Shown here in pieces: positions 1-8,619 of a stretch of 64,000 nucleotides of DNA. The notes under the pieces are model-generated. The model saw only the letters and a list, made by a program, of their open reading frames with translations, had not been told where the DNA came from and ran no database searches. A program made the position numbers and the translations under genes. Positions within the stretch are counted from its first letter, which is position 1; the number at the start of each line of letters is the position of its first letter. Where the stretch lies: contig NZ_JAQQFV010000012.1 of NCBI RefSeq assembly GCF_029675105.1, positions 154,377-218,376 on the forward strand, read 5' to 3'. This DNA is from Nocardia anocheti (GTDB lineage: Bacteria > Actinomycetota > Actinomycetes > Mycobacteriales > Mycobacteriaceae).

Positions 1-287
1 CGGTCGTGGGTGTACGGGGCGATGAGTTCGTGCAGCTTCTCGGTCATGATCCTGCGCCGATCGGGGTCGTCGAGCTGCCGGGCGAGATGGTCGACCGTGA
101 TCCGCACCGCCGGAACGGTCTCACCGCCGACATAGAACGAGTCGGCCGGTATCTCGTGGAACAGGGCCACGGCATAGAAGGGCGGCAGCCCGAATCGGGT
201 GTACAGCGCGGTGATATCGGTGGCGAAATTCCGCTTGTCCGCCGCGGTGTAGGTGTCCGGACGATGGTAGATGTGCCAGAGGGGCAT
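1..287 (-). CDS. Tautomerase family protein (cis-CaaD/4-OT-like), 3' end outside window
   Basis: The 95 visible codons start at an ATG preceded by AAGGAGAA and read MPLWHIYHRPDTYTAADK. The proline right after the initiator Met is the hallmark of the tautomerase superfamily, whose Pro1 is the catalytic base once Met is removed. The later stretch YTRFGLPPFYAVALF resembles the longer cis-3-chloroacrylic acid dehalogenase-like (Tautomerase_3) branch of about 145 residues, so roughly a third lies beyond the window edge. The substrate is unknown. It lies 9 bp downstream of the SDR gene on the same strand, so the two are probably co-transcribed. Confidence 0.8.
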   Translation of the reverse strand, partial: MPLWHIYHRPDTYTAADKRNFATDITALYTRFGLPPFYAVALFHEIPADSFYVGGETVPAVRITVDHLARQLDDPDRRRIMTEKLHELIAPYTHD

Positions 288-296
288 GGGTTCTCC

Positions 297-989
297 TTAT
301 GCGAGGGTGAGGTTCTCGACCGGGCCGGACAGCGCGGCTTTGACATTCCGGGTGAACTCGTCGACGAGCACCTCGGTGTCGCCCCGTTCCAGGCCGTCCG
401 CGAGCGCGACCGCGACCGCGGCCGGGCTGAGCTTCGGTGCCTCGATGGCGGCGACCATGTCGGTGTCGGCGAAACCGAGATGCACGCCGACGACCTGCGT
501 GCCCTGCGCCGCCAGCTCGATCCGCAGCGAATTGGTGATCGACCAGAGCGCCGCCTTGGACGCGCCGTAGGCGGCGGCTCCGGCGCTCCAGGACAGCACC
601 GAGTGGATGTCGACGAGCGCACCACCGCCCTGCGCGGCGAGCACAGGAGCGAACGCTCGCGCGATCCGCAGCGGCCCGAAGACATTGGCCTCGAACGTCT
701 CCACGACATCGGCCATCTCGGTGCGCAGCAGCGGCGCCGGGCGCAGGATGCCCGCGTTGTTCACCACGATGTTCACATCGTGTGCCTGGTCCGGCAGTGC
801 CGCAATGGATTTCGGGTCGGTCACCTCCAGGGGGAGCGCAACGATCCGACTGTCGTCACTTGCCCGCGGCTGGCGGGAGGTCACGTAGACCTTGGCTGCC
901 CCTCGACGGAGGAATTCCTCGGTGAACGCCCTGCCGAGGCCGCGTTGCCCGCCGGTCACCAGCGCGCGGGCGCCTTCGATCGTGGTCAT
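297..989 (-). CDS. SDR family NAD(P)-dependent oxidoreductase
   Basis: A 230-residue classical short-chain dehydrogenase. It has the cofactor motif TGGQRGLG (residues 12-19), NNAG (77-80), a catalytic Ser near 130-133 and YGASK (Tyr141, Lys145). It probably reduces or oxidises a carbonyl/alcohol group; the substrate is not predictable. The ATG at 989 is followed downstream by a Pro1 tautomerase, suggesting a small two-gene operon. A 28-bp imperfect palindrome lies 21 bp upstream, so a TetR-type repressor probably controls it, but no such regulator is adjacent in the window. Confidence 0.88.
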   Translation of the reverse strand: MTTIEGARALVTGGQRGLGRAFTEEFLRRGAAKVYVTSRQPRASDDSRIVALPLEVTDPKSIAALPDQAHDVNIVVNNAGILRPAPLLRTEMADVVETFEANVFGPLRIARAFAPVLAAQGGGALVDIHSVLSWSAGAAAYGASKAALWSITNSLRIELAAQGTQVVGVHLGFADTDMVAAIEAPKLSPAAVAVALADGLERGDTEVLVDEFTRNVKAALSGPVENLTLA

Positions 990-1009
990 GTTCCACCTTC
1001 CTGATCGCT

Positions 1010-1037
1010 ATCTGACTTTAGAAAACTATAGTCAGAT
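1010..1037. promoter_or_regulatory. Palindromic operator upstream of the SDR/tautomerase operon
   Basis: Arms ATCTGACTTTAG and CTATAGTCAGAT flank an AAAA spacer. The arms match in 11 of 12 positions as inverted repeats. Size, AT-rich centre and position just upstream of the minus-strand start are typical of a TetR-family operator. The cognate regulator was not found next to it. Confidence 0.6.
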
Positions 1038-1221
1038 GGGGTGAGTATGCGCGAGGCGAATCGGCAGGGCCGCCGGTGTGTGGTCGGTCACCGGAGTCCG
1101 TGCGCGGTATCGATCCGGACACTCACCGCCGTGTCGGTCTGATTACGATCGCCGAGAGCGGTTATGTCCCGTATGTCGGGCCCTTGCGGCACACATTCGA
1201 GACACAGGGACGAGAACCACC

Positions 1222-1539
1222 ATGTATGTGCGAAAGACAGTCGTGACAGCAGGCGCGATCCTGGCCCTGCTCGGTGCCTCCACCGGCTGTAGCGAAGTGG
1301 AGAAAGCCGTCAACAAGGGCGGCGACACCAAATGCAGTGAATTCACCGCCCAGGACGCCGACAAGAAGAACACCACGGTGACCAAGTTCCTCGAGGAGAA
1401 GCGCAACGACGACGCGACCCCCGATCAGAACTCCGTCGACCTGGCGGTCGCCGCGATCGACCTCATGTGCGGCGCCCAAGCGAACCCCGACACCCCGATC
1501 CGCGAAGCCGACCTGAGCGGCATCCTGGTCCCCAAGTAG
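1222..1539 (+). CDS. Small putative lipoprotein
   Basis: A 105-residue protein with a positively charged start (MYVRK), a hydrophobic stretch and the sequence LLGASTGC, which looks like a lipobox with Cys22 as the lipidated residue, although the residue three before Cys is Ser rather than Leu. The mature part is hydrophilic, with two further Cys residues that could form a disulphide. Such short Cys-containing lipoproteins are common and uncharacterised in Nocardia. The ATG at 1222 was chosen because it gives the signal sequence; a longer open frame upstream has no RBS. Confidence 0.65.
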   Translation: MYVRKTVVTAGAILALLGASTGCSEVEKAVNKGGDTKCSEFTAQDADKKNTTVTKFLEEKRNDDATPDQNSVDLAVAAIDLMCGAQANPDTPIREADLSGILVPK

Positions 1540-1549
1540 ACGACAGTCG

Positions 1550-1939
1550 CTACTCGTAGGCGTTGGACGGCGCGGGTCGCGTGGGCACCTGGGTGATCCG
1601 CGCCCCGGTCGCGATCCCGACCTGCCCGAGCGTCAACGGATTCACGCAGTCCCGCCGCGGCGAGGTGAAAATCGGGTCCAACCCCGGGTCGGTGTACCCG
1701 GTCACCGACTTGTAGTACGGCCCGAACGGCTGCCCACCGGACACACTCACCCCGAAGCAGTCCACCTCCAGAATGTAGGTGCCCTCACCTCCGCAATGCG
1801 CGGACGCCCCACTCCACCACCGATCCAACACACACCCCTCGGGCTCCGCCGAAGCCGATCCCGCCCCCACCACGACTACGGTCGCGGCACCCGTGATCAA
1901 CATCGCTACCCCGAACACGCGCCGTCGCATGGATGCCAT
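1550..1939 (-). CDS. Small secreted protein
   Basis: 129 residues with a clear Sec signal peptide: MASMRRR, then a hydrophobic core ending GAGSASA-EPEG. The mature domain of about 95 residues has four Cys (two likely disulphides), is rich in Gly, Pro and aromatics, and has no recognised domain. The ATG at 1939 has GGAG six bases upstream, which favours it over the ATG at 1930 or earlier codons. Probably exported; function unknown. Confidence 0.65.
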   Translation of the reverse strand: MASMRRRVFGVAMLITGAATVVVVGAGSASAEPEGCVLDRWWSGASAHCGGEGTYILEVDCFGVSVSGGQPFGPYYKSVTGYTDPGLDPIFTSPRRDCVNPLTLGQVGIATGARITQVPTRPAPSNAYE

Positions 1940-2050
1940 ACAGGTCTCCGAACCCTCGCCGGACGAGCTGACCAACCCACCCTACCGCCGCACCCGAGCA
2001 ACCCCGCCGACCACGGAACCCTCTGGCCACCTCGTGGTCGTTCTCGGCAC

Positions 2051-2554
2051 GTCGGCGACGGGCTCGGCCCGGAAGGCAGCTTCACCGAGAAGCAGGACGA
2101 AGGGCTGGTCGCGGCGACCGACGTCACCGGTGACAGGGTCCCCGAACTCATCATCGACTCCGCCTACGGCACCGTCGTCCCCTTCGACTGCCCACACAGC
2201 GAACGCCGCGTCCCCCGCGGCGCGTCGGACAAGACGATTCCGTCCTGGGACGAAGCGCCCTCGGGGACACCGTCCGCGTCCGAAGCCTGCCCGAGCCGAG
2301 CCCTGCCCGAGGGTGACCCGACCGAAATCCGCGCGATGACGGGCGAGATCACCTGCGCCCGAGCACAACAGATCTACACCGCCTACCGCGACCACCCTCC
2401 GGCCACCGCGGGCAACACCAACGCGATCGCCACCGCGGAATGGATCTGCTCGACCCCGACAGCGGGCACCACCACGACAACCGGACGAGTGGCCACCTGC
2501 GCGGACGCCATCGATCAGAAGACGTGGACCTTCGAAGTCCACCGCGCTTCCTGA
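2051..2554 (+). pseudogene. N-terminally truncated hypothetical (secreted-type) protein
   Basis: The open frame up to the stop at 2554 encodes a convincing protein end, including LVAATDVTGDRVPELIIDSA and ITCARAQQIYTAYRD, with several Cys residues as in Nocardia exported hypothetical proteins. I see no ATG, GTG or TTG in this frame between about 1800 and 2150 with an RBS, and the frame before about 2040 is low-complexity antisense of the neighbouring secreted gene. The 5' end therefore seems lost. An unusual start codon remains possible. Confidence 0.4.
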
Positions 2555-2589
2555 CCACCGTCCACAGACCTCTGGACCATCGATCGGGG

Positions 2590-3606
2590 TCAGCGTAGAG
2601 CGGCGGCCTGGGCGTTGCGTTCGGCGCTGAAATACGTGGTGTCCAAGGGGGTCCGCCAGTTCGGGCCGACGAAGAATTGTTTCGCCGTGGGGTCGCCGAA
2701 GGCCAGGTATCGGAGCCAGGCGACGCCGGTGCCCGCGGAGCGGTAGTTCGCGGGGCTGTCGACGGGCGAGAAGTGGGTGACGCCGCGGGCGTTGGCGATC
2801 CAGGAGGGGGCCTGGGTGGTGGCGTTGTACTGCCACCAGCGGACCCAGGCGAAGTCGGGGACGACGAAGTCGTTGTATCCGGTGAGGTAGAGCGAGGGCA
2901 CCGTGATCAGGGCTCCGGCCGCGAGCGGTCCCGGCGCGATCGCGAGGACACCGGCGATGCGCAGGGACGGATCGATCAGCGCGGCCAGCGCGGGCCACAC
3001 GGTCGCGGCCTGTAGTGAGGCCGCGCCACCGGCGGAGTGACCGGCGAAGAAGGTGCGACCCAGGTCGACCTTGCCGAACAACGGCGAGGCCGGATCACGA
3101 TCGCTCAGGATCGCCACGGCCGCACCGAGACTCGGCACATCCACGGTGGAGTTGACGAAGTCGAACGGAACGACGACCACGAATCCTTGACTGGCGAGCA
3201 GCCGCGCGTAGCCGTCGTAATTGCCCGGCAGTGAGAGGATGCCGCCGGTGAACACGACCAAGGGCGCGGTGGGCAGTTCGGCGATATCGGCGGGGAAGTA
3301 GGTGTTGGCGCCGATCGGGGAGTCCAATCCACCGGGAAACGCCGCGGTGCACCGCAATTCGTCGGCGTTGCCGAAGATCGTCACCGTGATGTGGGCGATC
3401 ATGCCGTAGAGCGAGCCCTGGCACGAGCCGGTGCGCACCGCCGTTCGCACCTCGTGTGGTCCGGGGGAGGCGTACAGGCTCTGCGCTGTGACATCACTCG
3501 GCAGTTCGTGCTCGGTAGGTTCCTCGGCCCGGGCGGGAGCCGCCAGCACGGCCATCACGGTCACCGCGACCGCCGCCACGGTGGTGCGGAACGTGTGCCT
3601 CGACAT
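2590..3606 (-). CDS. Secreted alpha/beta hydrolase (dienelactone hydrolase/polyesterase-like)
   Basis: 338 residues. The signal peptide runs to about residue 27 (hydrophobic core, then APARA). The nucleophile motif GHSAGG places Ser191 as catalytic; an Asp (VVPD) and a His (THFSP) later in the chain fit the triad. The layout, with an oxyanion loop near VVFTGGILSLPGNYDGY, resembles extracellular chlorophyllase/PET-hydrolase-like esterases. The ATG at 3606 has AAGGAG eight bases upstream. It is followed closely by a second secreted hydrolase on the same strand, so an extracellular ester or amide degradation function is likely. The substrate is unknown. Confidence 0.75.
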   Translation of the reverse strand: MSRHTFRTTVAAVAVTVMAVLAAPARAEEPTEHELPSDVTAQSLYASPGPHEVRTAVRTGSCQGSLYGMIAHITVTIFGNADELRCTAAFPGGLDSPIGANTYFPADIAELPTAPLVVFTGGILSLPGNYDGYARLLASQGFVVVVPFDFVNSTVDVPSLGAAVAILSDRDPASPLFGKVDLGRTFFAGHSAGGAASLQAATVWPALAALIDPSLRIAGVLAIAPGPLAAGALITVPSLYLTGYNDFVVPDFAWVRWWQYNATTQAPSWIANARGVTHFSPVDSPANYRSAGTGVAWLRYLAFGDPTAKQFFVGPNWRTPLDTTYFSAERNAQAAALR

Positions 3607-3647
3607 CGAGGTCTCCTTGCGTTGTGTCGGTCGGTGATGGCGCGAGG

Positions 3648-5054
3648 TCAGCGCGGTGGGTTGTCGATCGCGTTCGCCGCGGCGAGAATCTGGCCACCGG
3701 TGTCGAGGAGCAGCGCGAAGACATCGGCCGACACGGGTCTTCCGTCGCACCACAGCACATTGCACGCGGTCGAGGCGTACGGTCCGACACCGAGCAGGAT
3801 CTGGGCGACCGTCGCCGGATCGAGCACCCGCGCCAGTTCGGCGGAGTCCCTGGCCAGCGGTTTGGACGGGTTCGGGTAGGCGTACGGATCGTCGAAGGGT
3901 TCGGCGGGAACGTCGGTCACCGCGGCGGAGATCCGGCGGAACAGTTCCTTGTTGTCGGGATTGCTGGTCCCGGTCAGCAGCGCTTGGAGATTGTTCGGCT
4001 CGATCCGCGCCGGAACACCCAGACGCACGATCACGAGATCCCTACTCGGGACCACCACGACGAACTGTCCCAGCGAGCCGGAGAAGGCGTAGGTGTCGCG
4101 AGGCGAACCGGTGAAGACCGGATGCTGGTAGAGGGTCGGCGTCGGCACATCCACGCCGCGGTAGGTGTCACCGGCGTTGAGCCACACGAGGAATCCGTAG
4201 CCGCCGTTGGCCTCGGTGGGCGAGGTGGCCTCGCGCAGATAGGCGGGTGAGACGAGCTGGGTCCCGCGCCACGATCCGTCGCGCAGCAGCAGTGTGCCGA
4301 TGCGGGCCAGATCCGTCGGCCGCATGGCGAGCCCGCCGTTGACGGCGGTGTGACCGCTGCGATCACGCAGCCAGACCCAGTTCTCGCGGGCGATCCCCAA
4401 GGGGCCGAACAGTTCTCGCTGCGCGAATTCCTGGAAGTCCAGCCCGGAGGTGATCTCGATGATCCTCGGCAGCAGCGCCAGCACGGCCTGCGCGTACTGG
4501 AAGGTCGAGCCGGGCTCGTGGTCCAGCGGCGTCGACAGCGTGGCGAGCACCTCGTCGGTGGTGAGCGCGGCGATGTCGGCGGGCCAGCTGAAGTGCAGGC
4601 CGGTGGTCTGGGTCAGCACCTGACGCACCGTCAGCCGGGCGTGCTGCGCGTCGGCCTGCGGGAAGAAGGTACCCAACGGATCGTCGAGCCCGAACAGCCC
4701 CAACGTGATCGCCCGCCCGACCGCGACCGACGCGACACCCTTGCTGGCACTGGCCAGCGGCATCGGCGAATTGCCGGTCGGCGTGTGATCCCCGACCAGG
4801 CACCCGTGTCGATACACCTGCACCGCCACCCCACCCGCCACCCGCCCGAACTCGACCGCGTCCCGCACCGCGCCCGCGTCCATCCCCACCGCGCCCGCGT
4901 CCCGCCGCTCGAACGCCGCCCGGGCCTCCGGCTCCGCGCACACCGAGGCCGGTGCCGGATCGGCGGCGGCCTGCCCGACGACGCCCACCGGGCTCGCGAT
5001 CGAGAGCGCGGCGAACATGGCGGTCGCGAGTGCGGCGTGACGGTGGGTGAGCAT
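3648..5054 (-). CDS. Secreted serine hydrolase, beta-lactamase/esterase family
   Basis: 468 residues with a signal peptide (cut after about residue 31, QAAADP) and the class C beta-lactamase/DD-peptidase fold. The SxxK motif is S102-A-S-K105. The usual YxN is replaced by YAQ, as in many esterase-like relatives, so true beta-lactamase activity is doubtful. The C-terminal extension of about 100 residues is unusual and carries a Cys pair (ACNVLWC). The ATG at 5054 has AAGGGG upstream. A perfect palindrome and a plausible promoter lie just upstream, indicating repressor control. Confidence 0.8.
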   Translation of the reverse strand: MLTHRHAALATAMFAALSIASPVGVVGQAAADPAPASVCAEPEARAAFERRDAGAVGMDAGAVRDAVEFGRVAGGVAVQVYRHGCLVGDHTPTGNSPMPLASASKGVASVAVGRAITLGLFGLDDPLGTFFPQADAQHARLTVRQVLTQTTGLHFSWPADIAALTTDEVLATLSTPLDHEPGSTFQYAQAVLALLPRIIEITSGLDFQEFAQRELFGPLGIARENWVWLRDRSGHTAVNGGLAMRPTDLARIGTLLLRDGSWRGTQLVSPAYLREATSPTEANGGYGFLVWLNAGDTYRGVDVPTPTLYQHPVFTGSPRDTYAFSGSLGQFVVVVPSRDLVIVRLGVPARIEPNNLQALLTGTSNPDNKELFRRISAAVTDVPAEPFDDPYAYPNPSKPLARDSAELARVLDPATVAQILLGVGPYASTACNVLWCDGRPVSADVFALLLDTGGQILAAANAIDNPPR

Positions 5055-5088
5055 GGCGGAATCCCCTTCTGCGCGAGCGGTGAACGTG

Positions 5089-5108
5089 TTGAGACGCTCA
5101 CGTCTCAA
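5089..5108. promoter_or_regulatory. Perfect palindromic operator for the serine hydrolase gene
   Basis: TTGAGACG, four-base spacer CTCA, then CGTCTCAA: perfect 8-bp inverted arms. It sits between the predicted -10 box and the ATG of the minus-strand serine hydrolase gene, so binding would block transcription. TetR-like, but no adjacent regulator gene. Confidence 0.6.
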
Positions 5109-5110
5109 AA

Positions 5111-5139
5111 AAGATAGCAGTGAGTGATCTGCGACACAA
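5111..5139 (-). promoter_or_regulatory. Putative sigma70-type promoter of the serine hydrolase gene
   Basis: On the minus strand TTGTGT and TATCTT are separated by 17 bp, with the palindromic operator immediately downstream of the -10 element. Confidence 0.45.
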
Positions 5140-5248
5140 GGCGTGACATGGCACCGGAGACGGTCTCGGCTCCCGGTGATCGGGACCAAATCGGTCAATT
5201 GTCTAATTCGCTGTGTGGCCGGGCCGCGCGGCGGCTACGGTGCCGCGC

Positions 5249-6328
5249 ATGTCTCGTACTCACCGCATCCTCGCGGCCGCCGCGCTGGCCGCTGTCCCGC
5301 TCACCGCCGCCGCGCCCGCCCCGGCGGCTCCGGTCGTGAACAAGGTCGTGGTCATCGGTATCGACGGCACCCTGTGGAGTGAGGTGTCGGCGGCCGACGC
5401 GCCCCATCTCGACCGGCTCGCCGCGCAGGGCACCCTGGCGCGCACCTCCATCGCCCCGCACACCACGATGTCGTGCGTCTCGTGGGCGACGGCGCTGACC
5501 GGGGTGTGGGACACCAAACATGGGATCCAGGACAACGGAGCCACCTGCGCCGCAGCGCCTTTCGTGCAATATCCGACCGTCTTCACGCAGGTGGAGCGCG
5601 AGCGCCCGGCGTTGTCGACGGCCTCCATCGGCACCTGGGACAAGATCGGCATGATCGCGCGCACGGGTGATCCGCGGGCCGACCGGGTGACCGTCACGCA
5701 GATCGACCCCACCGGCGCGGGCGTCTGCGAGACCACCGCCGACGCGAACGCCACCGCGGCGGCCGTCTCGGCCATCACCGAGCAGGGCACCGATCTGCTG
5801 TTCACGCACCTCGACCAGGTGGACATCGTCGGCCACACGCTGCGCCGAATCTGGCCGCAGGCGTATCGCGACGCCATCGGACGCGCGGACGGTCTGGTCG
5901 GCGAGATCGCCGACGCGGTGGACGCGCGGGCGGCCGCGCACCCGAACGAGCGGTGGACGATCCTGGTCACCACCGACCACGGCCACAAGCCGGACGGCGG
6001 TCACGGTGGCCAGAGCGCCTACGAGACAGCGAGTTTCGTGATCGCGCGCGGCCCCGGCTTCGCGGCGGGCACGCAGCACAACGGCTACACCCTCGCCGAC
6101 ATCACACCGACCGTGCTGGACCTGCTCGATGTCCCCGCGCCCGCGAACCTCGACGGTGCGTCGATGCTGACGGGCGGCTCGGGCGACCCGGCGGCACCCG
6201 CGCCGAACACCCCGCCGGTCGACTCCGGCATCACCGGTTCGTCGTCGGGTTCGGCACAGGCGGCCATGGTGGCGAATCCGCTGTGCGTCCTGGGAACCGG
6301 TTCCGCGAGCGGTTCATTCGAGCGATGA
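5249..6328 (+). CDS. Secreted alkaline phosphatase superfamily phosphodiesterase
   Basis: 359 residues with a signal peptide (alanine-rich core ending APAAP). The domain matches type I phosphodiesterase/nucleotide pyrophosphatase proteins: a metal-binding Asp in VVVIGIDGT near residue 38, a Thr/Ser nucleophile region HTTMSCVSWATALTG, a second metal set in LDQVDIVGH and TTDHGHKPDGGHGG near the C-terminus. It probably hydrolyses phosphodiesters or phosphate monoesters outside the cell. The C-terminal 50 residues are Pro/Ser/Gly-rich and may be a linker. The start was chosen for the signal peptide; no good RBS is seen. Confidence 0.82.
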   Translation: MSRTHRILAAAALAAVPLTAAAPAPAAPVVNKVVVIGIDGTLWSEVSAADAPHLDRLAAQGTLARTSIAPHTTMSCVSWATALTGVWDTKHGIQDNGATCAAAPFVQYPTVFTQVERERPALSTASIGTWDKIGMIARTGDPRADRVTVTQIDPTGAGVCETTADANATAAAVSAITEQGTDLLFTHLDQVDIVGHTLRRIWPQAYRDAIGRADGLVGEIADAVDARAAAHPNERWTILVTTDHGHKPDGGHGGQSAYETASFVIARGPGFAAGTQHNGYTLADITPTVLDLLDVPAPANLDGASMLTGGSGDPAAPAPNTPPVDSGITGSSSGSAQAAMVANPLCVLGTGSASGSFER

Positions 6329-6341
6329 GACGGACCGCGGC

Positions 6342-7055
6342 TCAGGCGTCTTCGAGGCGTTTGGGTACGTAGTCGACGAGATATCGGCCGAAGAAGTCGA
6401 CGAGGTCGCTCGGATACGCCTGAACGCACGACAGCGCGTAGTCGAGCACCAGGCCGAAGCGGTTTCGACCGGAGCCCACATAGTGGTATCTCGGCTCGAG
6501 GGTGTCGAGCATCTCCTGGTAGAGGTCCCGCACGTCGAGGAAGTCCAACAGTTCCACCAGATCCCAGCGCGCGATGTCGACCCCGGGGTCGCCGCTGGAG
6601 ACCACCGATCGTCCCCCGTCGCTTCCACGCACCCGTTCGCCGCGCGCGAGTGCGCGGGCGCGCTCCCTGTCGAGGAAATGGAAGGGCCCGGCGGCTTCGA
6701 CATACGCCCATTCGTCGAACCGCGGACTCTCGTAGACCTCCCCGCTGGGCAAGCTCGCCACCCTGTTCGTGTAGCCGAGTCCGCGCCGAGGTAGGTCACG
6801 CACCTGGCCGTCGCCGCCTCGGATCGGGACCACGTCCTCGATCGTCGAGATCCAGATGGCGGCCTCACGGCGGAATGTGTCACGTTCCGGGAATTTCCGG
6901 ACGCACCCGAGATGGTAGGAGCCCCAGAAGTAGTTCGCGTTCTCCTGCCACGAGGCGCGCATCTGGTGGTAGGGCGGCAACGACTCCGCCCACCCGTCGA
7001 CCTCCAGCACGAATCGCCCACAGAACCGGCACGCGTCCTCGTCATCGATCACCAT
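6342..7055 (-). CDS. Hypothetical protein with CxxC and HxxxC-like putative metal site
   Basis: 237 residues, not recognised. It opens with C9-x2-C12 and has YHLGC about 40 residues later, which could form a zinc site. The rest is a soluble, acidic, Trp/Tyr-rich protein without transmembrane segments or signal peptide. It starts 9 bp after the stop of the next upstream gene, so the two minus-strand genes form a pair. No function is proposed. Confidence 0.6.
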   Translation of the reverse strand: MVIDDEDACRFCGRFVLEVDGWAESLPPYHQMRASWQENANYFWGSYHLGCVRKFPERDTFRREAAIWISTIEDVVPIRGGDGQVRDLPRRGLGYTNRVASLPSGEVYESPRFDEWAYVEAAGPFHFLDRERARALARGERVRGSDGGRSVVSSGDPGVDIARWDLVELLDFLDVRDLYQEMLDTLEPRYHYVGSGRNRFGLVLDYALSCVQAYPSDLVDFFGRYLVDYVPKRLEDA

Positions 7056-7064
7056 GTCACCGCC

Positions 7065-7706
7065 TCAGCTCGCGGCCAGGACGGCGGGGTCGACGTACCG
7101 GGGATCGCGGGCGATCGCCGCGAAACCCGACGCGTCGTCGGCATCGACGGATTCCTCCACCCGGGCCAGTCGGACGAGCAGATCGAAGTAGCTCGATTCC
7201 GCCGCCCGCAACCCCGCGATCGTCGTCGTGAGGTCGGTGCCGCCGGTGAACCGCGCCCCGTCGACACCTACCCGCAGGGTCGCCAACCAGCTGTCCGAAT
7301 CGGCGGCGAACATCGACCCGCTGGTCTCGGCCCAGAACAACACCGTGCTCGGCGCCGCCTCGGAACTCCGGCGCCCGGCCGCCGCGAGCAGGGCGAGTGC
7401 GGTGTAGACGTTCGACTCGCAGAACCCGAAGTGCATCAGATACGCCTCGAGCGCGCTTTCCCGATATCGCAGGACATAGGTGAGTCCACCGGTGTCCTGC
7501 CCGAAGCAGTCGGCGAAGTACTCCCGCGGTGTCACCCCCTGCTCGGCCAGCCGCCAATCCGGTGCCTTCCCATGCCAATACCAGTGCTCATACATGGCAT
7601 CGCGGTTCTCGATGGCCTCCGGTCCCGGCACCGGGGTCGTCAACCATCGCTCGAAAGCCGAGCGCTCCATGGGAATTCGAGCGGCGACGACAAACGTGTC
7701 CGACAC
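7065..7706 (-). CDS. Hypothetical protein
   Basis: 213 residues from a GTG at 7706 with GGAG seven bases upstream; an ATG further upstream gives an implausible Arg/Pro-rich extension. Soluble, rich in Trp, Tyr and Asp (for example YEHWYWHGKAPDW), with no recognised domain. It is the first gene of a tightly spaced pair with the CxxC protein downstream. Function unknown. Confidence 0.6.
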   Translation of the reverse strand: MSDTFVVAARIPMERSAFERWLTTPVPGPEAIENRDAMYEHWYWHGKAPDWRLAEQGVTPREYFADCFGQDTGGLTYVLRYRESALEAYLMHFGFCESNVYTALALLAAAGRRSSEAAPSTVLFWAETSGSMFAADSDSWLATLRVGVDGARFTGGTDLTTTIAGLRAAESSYFDLLVRLARVEESVDADDASGFAAIARDPRYVDPAVLAAS

Positions 7707-7788
7707 GACCGGCTCCTCATCGATCTGGCAGGCGCCGACTGCTCCCCGCCCACGCGCCATCCTAGAACGTGTCGCAGGCGGGTGCCCG

Positions 7789-8514
7789 TCACCAGGGAAC
7801 CGTTCCTGCGTCATCGAAGAACCCGCCGGTCGGACCGTCGTCGGGCAGGGTCGCGAGGCGAATCGCGATGGCCGCGCCCTGCCGCGGTGTGCGGACGCCG
7901 CGAAAACCGTTGAGATCGGTGGCGGTGAAACCGGGACAACCGGCGTTGATCAGGATGTTGGTGTCACCCAGTTCCTTGCCGTACTGGACGGTGAGGGCGT
8001 TGAGGAAGGTCTTCGAGGCCGCGTAGGCGGCGGGAACCGGCCCCATCTCGATGCCGGGCGTCGTGTGTACGGCGAGCGAGCCGACGGTACTGGACATGTT
8101 GACGATGCGCGGTGCGGCCGAGGCGCGCAGCAGCGGCAGCATCGCGTTGGTCACCCGGACGACCCCGATCACGTTGGTTTCCACGATGATTCGCACCGTC
8201 GCCGGATCGACCGTGGTCGGTGTCTGCGGCAGCTCGCCGGTGATCGCGGCATTGTTGACCAGCACGTCGAGCCCTCCGGCGCGGTCGGCGAGGAGGTCGG
8301 CCGCCGCGGCCACACTCGCGTCGTCGGTCACGTCGAGCGGCACACCGAACGCGTCGGTCCCGGCCGCGCGCAACTTCTCCACCGCGGTGTCGCCACGTCG
8401 CCGATCACGCGCACCCACCCCGATGCGCCATCCGAGCGCGCCCAAACCAGCGGCGATCTCGTATCCGATTCCCTTGTTGGCGCCCGTCACCAGCGCGATC
8501 GTCTGTTCACTCAC
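7789..8514 (-). CDS. SDR family oxidoreductase
   Basis: 241 residues, classical SDR: TGANKGIG at 10-17, VNNAA in place of NNAG, catalytic Ser in MSSTVG and YAASK. It resembles carbonyl reductase-like SDRs that act on small ketones or aldehydes. The GTG at 8514 lies 105 bp from the divergent LysR gene, with a canonical LysR box between them, so this SDR is the likely target of that regulator. Confidence 0.85.
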   Translation of the reverse strand: MSEQTIALVTGANKGIGYEIAAGLGALGWRIGVGARDRRRGDTAVEKLRAAGTDAFGVPLDVTDDASVAAAADLLADRAGGLDVLVNNAAITGELPQTPTTVDPATVRIIVETNVIGVVRVTNAMLPLLRASAAPRIVNMSSTVGSLAVHTTPGIEMGPVPAAYAASKTFLNALTVQYGKELGDTNILINAGCPGFTATDLNGFRGVRTPRQGAAIAIRLATLPDDGPTGGFFDDAGTVPW

Positions 8515-8570
8515 GGTGCCGATCCTGCGGGAAGCGCGGACGCGGCGTCCAAGACCCATCGGGTGGGCGG

Positions 8571-8589
8571 CGATACCGCACGGGTATCG
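8571..8589. promoter_or_regulatory. LysR-type binding site (ATAC-N7-GTAT)
   Basis: Perfect inverted repeat CGATACC-GCACG-GGTATCG containing ATAC-N7-GTAT, a classical T-N11-A LysR box. It lies in the 105-bp gap between the divergent SDR and LysR genes, as expected for a site serving both autoregulation and activation. Confidence 0.7.
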
Positions 8590-8619
8590 GTCGTGGTCAC
8601 CGCCGGATACCATGACCCG

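Noticed and set aside
1048..1145. Frame starting MREANRQ between the SDR gene and the small lipoprotein gene
   Set aside because: Only 32 codons, no RBS, no similarity; considered as a TetR/HxlR remnant but not supported.
2555..2589. Weak GTCCA/TGGAC hairpin between convergent genes
   Set aside because: Only five pairs; not enough to call a terminator.
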